Shown here in pieces: positions 1-6,838 of a stretch of DNA of 14,280 nt. A program made the translations under genes and the position numbers. Each line of letters starts with the position of its first letter. Within the stretch, counting starts at the first letter, position 1. Where the stretch lies: contig JBGPKH010000174.1 of the NCBI GenBank assembly GCA_041485845.1, positions 1 to 14,280 of the forward strand, read 5' to 3'. Source of the DNA: OMOG01 sp041485845. GTDB lineage: Bacteria > Acidobacteriota > Terriglobia > Bryobacterales > Bryobacteraceae. Under the pieces are notes generated by a model that made no database searches, was not told where the DNA came from, and worked only from the letters and a program-made list of their open reading frames with translations.

Positions 1-831
1 GGATGTCGGCGAGGTTCTCGGTGAGGGTATTGGTGTGGATGATGTTGGGCGCTTCGATGCCATGCAGGATCATGTTCATGATGGCGATGACGTAGGCCAG
101 CGACTTCTTTTCCTTGCCGGTGAAGGTGCGGGTCTGGAGGGTCGAGAACTCCTTCGTGGTGAGGCCGGGCTTGGCCTTCATGAAATCGAACGATTCGCAC
201 AGGAAGCCCGCCGAGCCGACGGCGCCATCGTAGACGCGCTCGCCGATTTTGGGCGCGACCACCTGCACCATGTCGCGGATGAGCGGACGCGGGGTGTAAT
301 ACTCACCGCCGTTGCGTCCGGCGTTGCCCATGTTGCGGATTTTGGCCTCATAGAGGTGCGACAGCTCGTGCTTCTCGGTCTGGGAGCGGAAGCGGAGGTC
401 GTCGATGTGGTCGATGATCTCGCGGAGATTGTAGCCGCTGGAGATTTTGTTTTTGATCTCGCCGAAGATCTCCCCGATCTTATATTCGATGGTGTTCGGT
501 CCGGTGGCCTTTTGCTTGAAACCGTGCAGGTAGGGGAAGAGTTTCTGGTTGACGAAGTCGCGGAGGTCGTCGCCGGTCTTCGCCCGGTTGTGGTCCATCT
601 GGCCGTCGTTGCCCTTGGGGCCCTTGGGGGCGGCCCATTCTTCCCAGCGGTAGGGTTTGTCGAGGACCGCTTGCGTTCGAGGGCGGCTTCGTCGGCTTTG
701 TCCTGCTCCAGCCCGTCGAGATATTTCAGGAAGAGGAGCCACGAGGTCTGCTCGGTGTAGTCCAGTTCGGTGGTGCAGCCGGCCTCTTTCCAGAGGACGT
801 CGTCGATGTTCTTGAAAGCCTGTTCAAACAT
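1..831 (-). pseudogene. hsdM: Type I restriction-modification DNA methylase (HsdM), frameshifted and cut by window edge
   Basis: HsdM methylates adenine in the recognition site of a type I restriction system, together with the specificity subunit HsdS. The first ~55 residues (start ATG at 831) read as a typical HsdM N-terminal domain: MFEQAFKNIDDVLWKEAG, then TEQTSWLLFLKYLDGLEQ. At about 667-671 the reading frame breaks. The rest of the protein continues in another minus-strand frame to base 1 as LDKPYRWEEWAAPKG, IEYKIGEIFGEIKNKISSGY, NAGRNGGEYYTPRPLIRDMV and the SAM-binding motif DGAVGSAGFL (about 203-232). Around the break, homologues as I remember them have a short Tyr-x-Tyr-Ile stretch before LDKPYRW. 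That fits loss of about 10 bases. The catalytic NPPF/Y motif would lie beyond the window. No strong ribosome binding site precedes 831. Family assignment is very secure. Whether this is a true mutation, a phase-variation state or a sequence error cannot be told from one sequence. Confidence 0.88.
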
Positions 832-1214
832 GAAAGGGCATTTTCAAACGCCCCGGCCAGAGAACGCATTCGCGCCCAATCAGCTTTTGTCCCGGCCCAT
901 GCGAAGATCCCGCGAAACATCTCAACGCGCTCAAATAGGAATTCCGGGTGAAATGGTCTGGGCCGTCCTCGACCAGTTGCCACCGTCCTATTCTATCTGG
1001 AATCGTTCAACACGGTAGCACAGGGATCTTACCTGTTCCTCGATTGTCTGTTCAATCGCCTCCATCGGCGGCCTCGCCCTTCGGCGCTTCCGGATTCTGG
1101 TGGAGCTGGAGGAAGGGAATCGCTTCGGACCGCCGAAGCGCGGGCCGGCGGAGGGCGCGCTGCTCGAGGCGTGTCGTGCGGTGGGGCTGGAGCCGGAGCT
1201 CTCCGCCGTTCCTC
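832..1214. other. Gene-poor gap between hsdM and the kinase gene, with a possible gene remnant
   Basis: This 383-base stretch holds no convincing gene. The one thing of note is a plus-strand frame open from 1019 to the stop at 1253-1255. Its central part has a protein-like composition: FRILVELEEGNRFGPPKRG, then LLEACRAVGLEPELSAVP. The only usual start codon in it is a GTG inside the LVELEEG segment, which would give about 50 residues, and it has no ribosome binding site. Its last part also overlaps the kinase C-terminus on the other strand. I do not recognise the protein. It may be the tail of a deleted gene or chance. Confidence 0.3.
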
Positions 1215-2249
1215 TCAGTGCCGCCTGGCAACCAGGAACAGCAGTCCGAAGATGACCACCGGTATCAGCGCCATCCCCACGTAAAACAAGACCTGCCTCA
1301 GCCAGGGTGTACGCCGCCGCTTCCAATCGCGCAACTCCGTGCGGTCGGCGGCGGCGACCTGGTCCAGATGCTCCAGGTCCCACGCAAATTCGTTGGCCGT
1401 CGAGTAGCGGTTCTGCGGATCGCGCTCCATGGCGCGATAAATCACTTCCTGAAACTGCGGCGAAACGTCGGGATTCCATTCGCGCGGCGGCACCGGATTG
1501 TTCAGCAGCCGATCGTTCATGACGACAAACGGATTGGCTCCCTGAAAGGGCGTCTCTCCGGTCGCCATTTCGTACAAAATCACTCCCAGCGAGTAGATAT
1601 CGCTGCGCCCGTCGCCGCGTTTGCCCTTGACCTGCTCCGGCGAAATGTAATCGGGCGTCCCCGCGATCTGCGACAGCTTCCCGAAAGTGAGCCGCCGCGA
1701 TCCAGCCTTCCCCGCAATCCCAAAGTCAATCAGCTTGATGCGATCTTCGCCGTCGATCATGATGTTCTCGGGCTTCAGATCGCGATGTACCACGCCGTTC
1801 CGGTGAATGTAATCCAGGGCATCGCAGATCGCGATGGTGATGGCGCCAGCCCGGTCCATCGGCAGCTTGCGGTTCTCGGCCAGCAATTTGCGGAGCAGGC
1901 GGCCCGGCACCCACTCCATCACCATGTAGACCTGGCCGGGTTCGCCGTGATCCAGGACCTTCATCACGCCGGGATGGTCCAGCTTTTCGCCGATTTCGAT
2001 CTCGCGTTTGAAGCGGTCGAAAAGAACCGGGTCGGCCTCCATCTCGGGATGCGGAATTTTGATGGCGACCGGGCGGCCGTTACGCATGTCGGTCGCGCGG
2101 TAGATCGAGGCCATACCGCTGCGCGCTACCAATTCCTCGATGCGGTAGTGGCCGAGTTGGTCGCCGGGACGCAGTGATGCCATGGATAACACCGGAGGGG
2201 AAAGCGGCACGCGGGAGATGGGGGCATCCAGGCTAGAAGGGCTGCCCAC
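1215..2249 (-). CDS. Membrane-anchored PknB-like serine/threonine protein kinase
   Basis: This is a eukaryotic-type Ser/Thr kinase of 344 residues from the GTG at 2249. That start has a GGGAGG ribosome binding site about 4 bases upstream. An ATG at 2183 (MASLRPGDQL) begins just before the kinase fold and is an alternative with no visible binding site. Kinase features: VAIK lysine at residue 64, HRDLKPEN catalytic loop at 155-162, DFG at 175-177, a Ser/Thr-rich activation segment, and SPE (for APE) at 203-205. A hydrophobic helix at about 317-341, followed by ARRH, should anchor it with the kinase in the cytoplasm and almost nothing outside. There is no PASTA or other sensor domain, so the signal must come from a partner. 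The glycine-rich loop is reduced to VARSGMASIY, keeping only the middle Gly of GxGxxG. A PP2C phosphatase lies at 8792-9592 but is not adjacent, so pairing them is speculation. Confidence 0.93.
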   Translation of the reverse strand: MGSPSSLDAPISRVPLSPPVLSMASLRPGDQLGHYRIEELVARSGMASIYRATDMRNGRPVAIKIPHPEMEADPVLFDRFKREIEIGEKLDHPGVMKVLDHGEPGQVYMVMEWVPGRLLRKLLAENRKLPMDRAGAITIAICDALDYIHRNGVVHRDLKPENIMIDGEDRIKLIDFGIAGKAGSRRLTFGKLSQIAGTPDYISPEQVKGKRGDGRSDIYSLGVILYEMATGETPFQGANPFVVMNDRLLNNPVPPREWNPDVSPQFQEVIYRAMERDPQNRYSTANEFAWDLEHLDQVAAADRTELRDWKRRRTPWLRQVLFYVGMALIPVVIFGLLFLVARRH

Positions 2250-2392
2250 CGTCCCTCCCGCCGCTGTTTACGCTCCGCATACGGATTGACCGAACGCTTA
2301 TGTTACCATTGGCGTCCCCGGCAACGCTGTTCCTCAACAGGATTGTAGGAGTCAACGCATAAAGAAGGCGTAAAAAAATCGTCAGGATCCCA

Positions 2393-2844
2393 TCAGCCCC
2401 GTCGCAGCCACGGCCACACCGCGATTCCGGCGAGCACGCCGATCGCGGGAAACATCCGGCGGCGCGCAATGAAATAGAGCGAGCTCAGCACCAGCCCGAT
2501 TTCGATCGGTCCTTCGCCGATATCGTAGCGCAGCGCGCGCTGCTCATCCATTTCGGCGGATTGGCCGGCCTTCGCGCTTCTTCCTGGATTTGCTTGCCCT
2601 GGGCCTCGTACTTCTTCTTCTGCGCGGCATCATCCGCCGGCATCTCGCCGGCCGGCCCGCCCTTGGCGCCGAACACCTGCACCAGGTTCTCGCGCAACTC
2701 GAGGTTGTGATACTTCACCCGCGTGGACTGGTAGTGCGCCCAGGCATCGTTGGCGCTCGATTTCCGCATAATGGCAGCGGTGTGCGTGCGGTGGGAAGCG
2801 ATGGTCACGTGCTCGCTCTCGTGGCGTATCTCCAGTTCAGTCAT
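2393..2844 (-). pseudogene. DUF4337 family membrane protein, internally deleted and frameshifted
   Basis: The start is ATG at 2844 (MTELEIRHESEH) and the first frame contains ANDAWAHYQSTRVKYHNLEL and QKKKYEAQGKQIQEEA, typical of DUF4337 proteins. These are small membrane proteins of unknown function with a central coiled segment between membrane helices. At about 2573-2577 (a GCGC run) the frame shifts. The family-like C-terminus continues in another frame as AEMDEQRALRYDIGEG, IEIGLVLSSLYFIARRRMF and IGVLAGIAVWPWLRRG, ending at TGA 2393-2395. In family members as I recall them, a hydrophobic helix of about 20 residues lies between the acidic N-terminus and the VTIASHRTHTAA segment. Here the two are joined directly, so that helix appears deleted in frame. 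Removing two bases at the GCGC run restores one continuous frame. The family call is good. The deletion is inferred from memory of homologues. Confidence 0.78.
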
Positions 2845-2976
2845 GCGACGGCCCTACTCTTCATCCAGTAAACACGGGAGCCGGAAGCCCGAGCCGGAAT
2901 CGGCGCGCGGCCACTCCGACTTCTGTCTCCCTAAGCTTTCGCGATCTTGCGATGCCGCTGCAATGCGCGCTGCCGG

Positions 2977-3591
2977 TCAGGCAGGGGTGACCCCGTCCGT
3001 GGCGCCGCCATTCCGCGTCTCCATTCGTTTGCGGAGCCTCTTCTGAACCGCTGCGATCTCGTTGGTCACGTCCTCGAGCGCCGCGCCGATCCTGCCGCGT
3101 ATACGTTCCAGGCTGCGATCGAGAATTCGAAAATCCGGGTCCAAAGGCTCATCCAATTCCGGGTGGGGGAGCCCCGAGTTGCGCAGGGCCGCGAGCACTT
3201 CACCCCTGGTCTTACGCCCGATCCCCCGCACCGGCCCCGATAGATCCAGCCGCAACACGTCCTGCACGCTGTTGCACCCGCGACTGCGGAGCGCATTCCG
3301 CGCCCGTGACGACAACGCAAGATCTTCGATCGGCGACTCGAGGACAACGGGCTCTCCTTCCGGTCCGGCGCGCCGGGCGGAGGCGAGTTGCGCGTCCACC
3401 TCATACAGCACGCGACAGACGCGAGATGGTGAAACACGGGCGTTCGCGCCGATCTCCCTCAGGGTGAGACCTTCCTGAAAGTAGGCAGTGAACATCGCCC
3501 AGCTTTGCTCATCGATGGAGGCGGGTTTTGGAACGGGATATTTCCCGGCGTACCGGGCACGCAGTGGTTTGATGTTTGGTCCTCTCGCCAC
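2977..3591 (-). CDS. Regulator joining a sigma-region-4-like HTH to an RNA polymerase alpha-CTD-like domain
   Basis: The frame is open further upstream, but GTG at 3591 is preceded by a clear GGAGGT ribosome binding site 5-6 bases away, giving 204 residues. Residues 27-70 (IDEQSWAMFTAYFQEGLTL, then REIGANARVSPSRVCRVLYE) resemble the helix-turn-helix of sigma-70 region 4. Residues 86-141 (PIEDLALSSRARNALRSRG onward to GIGRKTRGEVLAAL) resemble the C-terminal domain of the RNA polymerase alpha subunit. Aligned by eye with E. coli RpoA, the DNA-contact residues Arg265, Asn268, Gly296 and Lys298 correspond to R96, N99, G125 and K127, and Ser299 to T128. The C-terminal ~50 residues are basic, charged and probably helical. 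The alpha assembly domain is absent, so this is not RpoA. It is probably a cytoplasmic DNA-binding protein. Its targets, and whether it contacts RNA polymerase, are unknown. Confidence 0.75.
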   Translation of the reverse strand: MARGPNIKPLRARYAGKYPVPKPASIDEQSWAMFTAYFQEGLTLREIGANARVSPSRVCRVLYEVDAQLASARRAGPEGEPVVLESPIEDLALSSRARNALRSRGCNSVQDVLRLDLSGPVRGIGRKTRGEVLAALRNSGLPHPELDEPLDPDFRILDRSLERIRGRIGAALEDVTNEIAAVQKRLRKRMETRNGGATDGVTPA

Positions 3592-3617
3592 GCAAGACCT
3601 CCGATCTGCATTCCTCA

Positions 3618-3648
3618 ATTCTAAATTCGCCGGCCTCCACACTTCCAA
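3618..3648 (-). promoter_or_regulatory. Possible sigma-70 promoter for the HTH/alpha-CTD gene
   Basis: On the minus strand TTGGAA (3648-3643) and TAGAAT (3623-3618) resemble -35 and -10 boxes. The spacing of 19 bases is longer than the usual 17. Transcription would begin near 3611, leaving a leader of about 20 bases that contains the GGAGGT site before the GTG at 3591. The position fits, but the match is modest. Confidence 0.3.
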
Positions 3649-3790
3649 TAGAAAGAATTGATCCACTGAATTGAGATTTCCGTTCGGGCCGCGCACGGCG
3701 GCGTGCTCACGGTGTATCCGCAGGCGAACGGCTGCCGCAGAGCCGCCACGATCTCGTGCCCGGCATGCCGAGCCTCGCGCGTAAGACCTT

Positions 3791-3936
3791 GTCACGAAAC
3801 AACGTTGCCAATTGCGGACCGCTCCCTTCGGTCGCGGGTCGCGGGTCGCGGCTCGGCAGGAGGTAAGTTGCGGCTCGGCAGGAGGTAAGTTACTGAGCCG
3901 CGACCAAAGGGAGCGATGAGAAGGTTGTTTCATGAC
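3791..3936. repeat. Inverted-repeat element enclosing a 22-bp tandem duplication
   Basis: The outer arms GTCACGAAACAAC (3791-3803) and GTTGTTTCATGAC (3924-3936) are inverted repeats matching at 12 of 13 bases. The inner arms, beginning CGCTCCCTT (3820-3837) and ending AAGGGAGCG (3898-3915), match at 17 of 18. Between the inner arms a 22-bp unit is repeated perfectly in tandem (3848-3869 and 3870-3891), and GTCGCGG is repeated just before it. There is no coding capacity. The element sits between the stop of the amt gene and the start of the regulator gene, both on the minus strand. It resembles a miniature mobile or palindromic repeat; that class assignment is inference. With it, the gap 3592-3969 holds no further gene that I can support. 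Confidence 0.7.
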
Positions 3937-3969
3937 GAGCCCTAAGCCAGCGGCATACGGCATCCCGCA

Positions 3970-5310
3970 CTACCTTGGTCTGTAGTCTTCCCGATGGGTC
4001 ACGAATTCGGGGTAGGCTCCGGCGCCAAGCTCGTATAAGTCCAAACCGTGCGGCTCGCCCTCCGCGGAAACTCGTTGCGGGTAGAATCGGTTCAGAAGCC
4101 AATTCAGCGAATACGTCATCGGCAATACCAATCCGAGCAAGGTCGCGATCCCGGCCAATTGCGCCAGCCACTGGTTCGCATTACCCGCGCCTGTGCCCAC
4201 TCCGTTGAGCCCCCGGTCCAGGGGAATGCGCGCGAAGATCCCCAACGCCAGCACGCCCCAGAGACCCCCCACGGCATGTACCGAAATCGAGCCCGCCGGG
4301 TCATCCACCCCCAGGCGCGCGTCGAGCCACTCCACGGACAAGGTCGCCAGCGCGCCGGCAATCGCGCCCGTGACGGCCGCGGCCGCGGGATGGACGAAAG
4401 CGCAGGCAGCGCTGCTCGCCACCAGGCCGGCGGTAAAGCCGTTGGCGCAAAGCGAAGCATCCGGCCTGCCGAAACGGATACGGGTGATGCCGGCGGCCGC
4501 CAGCGCGGCCATCGCCGCGGAGAGTGTGGTGTTGACCGCAACCAGCGAGAGGCTTCCAGGCGCGGCCCCGGTAAACAGGAGACTCCCGCTGCCATTCAGG
4601 CCGATCCATCCCAACCAGGTCAGAAAACAGGCGAAGAGAACCAGCACCGCATTGTGGCCGGGGATCGCCGCGGGCATGCCGTCGGCCGCGTACTTCCCAC
4701 GGCGAGGGCCCAGGATGCACGCGACCGCCAGAGCGGTAAGGCCTCCCACGGCCTGAATGGCGCCCGCCCCGCCCGCATCCAGAAAGCCGTATCCCAGGCC
4801 GTAATTGACGCCGAGTTGTGCCAGCCATCCGCCACCCCACACCCAGTGCGCAAATAACGGATACGTCCAACCGGCCAAAAGAGCGGTGGAGGCGCAACTG
4901 GCTCCCAATCGCCAGCGGTCGTTTCCGGCGCCCAGCGGAATCAGCGCCGCGATCCCCACGCTGAACATCTGCAGCCATGCGGTCAGCGCCGCGGGCGATC
5001 CATCCAGCGCCAGACCGCGAAAGAAAAACGGCTCCGCCGCAATCCAGTTCCATGGTTTGCCCGCCACCGTGAAGGCGTGCGCCGGCCGGCCGGGAAATCC
5101 CTGCCACGAAAACCCGCAAACGAAGTACACCAGGACCGCCACCGACATCGCACAAACCGCGCCCAGCATGGCGTGGGCGGCGCTTCGCGAGCGGCCCAGC
5201 CCGGCATTGATCAGAGCGATTCCCGCGGCGGCGAGGGGAACCAGAAGGATGAGCACGGCGCACAGCGCCTGCGTAATATCCGGCCATCCCGTAGCTTGCG
5301 CCTGCATCAT
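3970..5310 (-). CDS. amt: Divergent Amt/Mep/Rh-family ammonium transporter
   Basis: This 446-residue inner-membrane protein with about 11 hydrophobic segments belongs to the Amt family, which carries ammonium into the cell. The family signatures are PLFAHWVWGGGWL (151-163), GPRRGKY (201-207), the HN pair at 219-220, SVHAVGGLWG (343-352) and a C-terminal GLDLYELGAGAYPEF. GAGG lies about 7 bases before the ATGATG start at 5310-5305. Aligned with E. coli AmtB, Asp160 corresponds to D178, and the first pore histidine (His168), at the same 8-residue spacing, is Gln186. The second histidine (His318) is kept as H345. The phenylalanine of the W-x-G-F-N motif (Phe215) is Leu238. The N-terminal third is poorly conserved. 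Many amt genes sit beside glnK, but no P-II gene is visible here. It diverges from the porin/permease genes across 295 bases. It is certainly Amt-like; whether it transports, senses or has changed substrate is open. Confidence 0.88.
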   Translation of the reverse strand: MMQAQATGWPDITQALCAVLILLVPLAAAGIALINAGLGRSRSAAHAMLGAVCAMSVAVLVYFVCGFSWQGFPGRPAHAFTVAGKPWNWIAAEPFFFRGLALDGSPAALTAWLQMFSVGIAALIPLGAGNDRWRLGASCASTALLAGWTYPLFAHWVWGGGWLAQLGVNYGLGYGFLDAGGAGAIQAVGGLTALAVACILGPRRGKYAADGMPAAIPGHNAVLVLFACFLTWLGWIGLNGSGSLLFTGAAPGSLSLVAVNTTLSAAMAALAAAGITRIRFGRPDASLCANGFTAGLVASSAACAFVHPAAAAVTGAIAGALATLSVEWLDARLGVDDPAGSISVHAVGGLWGVLALGIFARIPLDRGLNGVGTGAGNANQWLAQLAGIATLLGLVLPMTYSLNWLLNRFYPQRVSAEGEPHGLDLYELGAGAYPEFVTHREDYRPR

Positions 5311-5605
5311 TTTTTCGCCTCGCTGATGAGAACGGGAGCGCGCCTGAAACCGCGCACTCGATTTCCGCGCTCATCGCCTCTTTAAAGTCTTAAGGATACC
5401 CGACCCAAGTGCTCACGAGCGGAGAGTGCGAACAGGAATTTTCAAATTGTGCCAATAAAAATTATCTATTTCCCTTGGTCGACAAGAAGCGGCTAGACTG
5501 GACCCTAATCGAGCTGTAATGAAGGCGGGCCACGTCCGCATCGCCCTCGACGGCACCCAATGTTCCTTAGTGCCGAGTTTCCACATTTCAACCTGGAGGA
5601 GAACC
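5311..5605. promoter_or_regulatory. Divergent intergenic region between amt and the porin gene
   Basis: The starts of amt (minus, 5310) and the porin (plus, 5606) face away from this 295-base region, so it should carry both promoters. It contains an AT-rich patch at about 5440-5470. No clean sigma-70 or sigma-54 promoter could be assigned by eye. A minus-strand ATG at 5374 has a good AAAGAGGCG site and opens a different frame that runs into amt. Its residues look random, so it is not called as a gene. Confidence 0.4.
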
Positions 5606-6754
5606 ATGCGGAAAACGTACTTCGCGACTCTCGTCGCTGGATCTATTGTGTTGGGAGGTATGGCCGTCGCCCAGGCGCAGACACCCGACAATCCACCGGC
5701 CGGATCAACCCCGACTGCTGCACCGGCGCCTCCGCCCTCTTCGCCCCTCAGGCAGTGGGGTACGGATTTCAGCTTCATGTTCGACGGGTATGTCGACAAG
5801 AGCTTCAATAACCCTCCCTCCGGCTTCAACTCGCTGCGCAACTTCGATGTGCGCTCTAACATGCCGCACGTCGGCATGGGAATGATCACCATCGACCATG
5901 CACCGGCTCCCATCGGCTTTCATCTCGACGTGGGCTTCGGAGAGACCTTCGACATCATTCACGCCGGCAACCGCGATCCGGAGTCCTGGAAATACTTTAA
6001 GCAGGCTTATGTCAGCGTGAAACCAAAGTCGTGGCACGGTGTGGAACTGGATGCCGGCGAGTTCGTAACCTCGGCGGGAGCCGAAGTCATCGAGACTAAT
6101 CAGAACTGGAGCTATTCGCACTCGCTGCTGTTCGCATGGGCGATTCCGTACTCTCACACCGGTTTCCGGCTGCTGTACCCGATCGGCTCGCACTTCACGG
6201 GAAGCTTCCAGGTGGTCAACGGCTGGAACAACGTCGAACCCATCAACAGTGGAAAGACCTATGGTTTCACCGGAGCTTACGCCTGGAAGAAGGTTACCTG
6301 GAACAATACTTACTACGTAGGCCCCGAGCACTTCGGCACGACCAAGGGATGGCGCAATCTCTACGACACCAACGTCGTGGTCAACCAGACCGACAAGTTC
6401 AGTTGGTACCTGAATTTCGACTACGGGCGCGACAAGAACATCGGCTCCGGCGCCAGTCAGTGGACGGGCTTGGCCGGCGCGGCCCGCTATGCCATCGGCA
6501 AAAAGTACGCCGTCGCGACGCGCCTCGAGTTTTTCAACGATATGGACGGGTTTTCCACGGGAACCTCGCAGACCGTCAAGGAATTCACACTCACGGGCGA
6601 ATACAAGTTATCGGGATGGTTAATGACCCGCGCCGAGTTCCGCACCGACTGGTCGGACCAGCCCTTCTTCGAGAAAAGGAACCAGCCCAATGGCGCAAAG
6701 ACGCAGCCGACGGTCCTGCTGGGACTGATCGCGTACCTGGCGCCGAAGAAATAA
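5606..6754 (+). CDS. Outer-membrane beta-barrel porin, bbp2/OmpL-like
   Basis: The start is ATG 5606, with a strong GGAGGAGA site 5 bases upstream; it gives 382 residues and a normal signal peptide. The open frame reaches back to 5519, but that extension has no binding site and would bury the signal. The signal peptide is MRKTYFATLVAGSIVLGG followed by MAVAQAQ, with cleavage likely after AQA. A Pro/Ala-rich linker (about 29-47) follows, then a long run of alternating aromatic/polar beta-strands: WGTDFSFMFDGYVDKSF, HLDVGFGETFDII, QAYVSVKPKSW, FRLLYPIGSHFTGSFQVVNG, and WYLNFDYGRD. It ends with PTVLLGLIAYLAPKK. This pattern is that of the beta-barrel porin-2 family, which forms channels for small solutes in the outer membrane. 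The permease gene starts 84 bases downstream on the same strand, so the two probably act in series, moving one solute across both membranes. The substrate is inferred only from neighbours. Confidence 0.85.
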   Translation: MRKTYFATLVAGSIVLGGMAVAQAQTPDNPPAGSTPTAAPAPPPSSPLRQWGTDFSFMFDGYVDKSFNNPPSGFNSLRNFDVRSNMPHVGMGMITIDHAPAPIGFHLDVGFGETFDIIHAGNRDPESWKYFKQAYVSVKPKSWHGVELDAGEFVTSAGAEVIETNQNWSYSHSLLFAWAIPYSHTGFRLLYPIGSHFTGSFQVVNGWNNVEPINSGKTYGFTGAYAWKKVTWNNTYYVGPEHFGTTKGWRNLYDTNVVVNQTDKFSWYLNFDYGRDKNIGSGASQWTGLAGAARYAIGKKYAVATRLEFFNDMDGFSTGTSQTVKEFTLTGEYKLSGWLMTRAEFRTDWSDQPFFEKRNQPNGAKTQPTVLLGLIAYLAPKK

Positions 6755-6838
6755 TGTTGGAGCGAAGAGCCGGGACATCGGGAACCTGACTTCCAACTCC
6801 CGACTCCGGGCTTCTTAGAACAATCTAGGAGAGAACCT

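Noticed and set aside
35..760. A 241-codon plus-strand open frame over hsdM
   Set aside because: It is antisense to strongly conserved HsdM sequence and its translation is Val/Ala/Gly/Asp-rich without family likeness; a GC-driven shadow.
948..2177. A 409-codon plus-strand open frame opposite the kinase
   Set aside because: It is antisense to a kinase with all catalytic motifs, with no ribosome binding site or recognisable protein.
4301..5374. Minus-strand frame starting at ATG 5374 with a good AAAGAGGCG site
   Set aside because: It overlaps amt in another frame and soon becomes Arg/Gly-rich nonsense; at most a short leader peptide, for which there is no support.
5552..5567. Possible sigma-54 promoter (GGCAC…TTCC) before the porin gene; also TTGGCAC on the minus strand near 5453
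   Set aside because: The spacing between the GG and GC elements is off by one in the first and the -12 GC is missing in the second.
6755..6838. Imperfect foldback between porin and permease genes (GAAGAGCCGGG with CCGGGCTTC)
   Set aside because: Pairing is interrupted and competes with other alignments; too weak to annotate as a terminator or attenuator, though it could stabilise the porin transcript.
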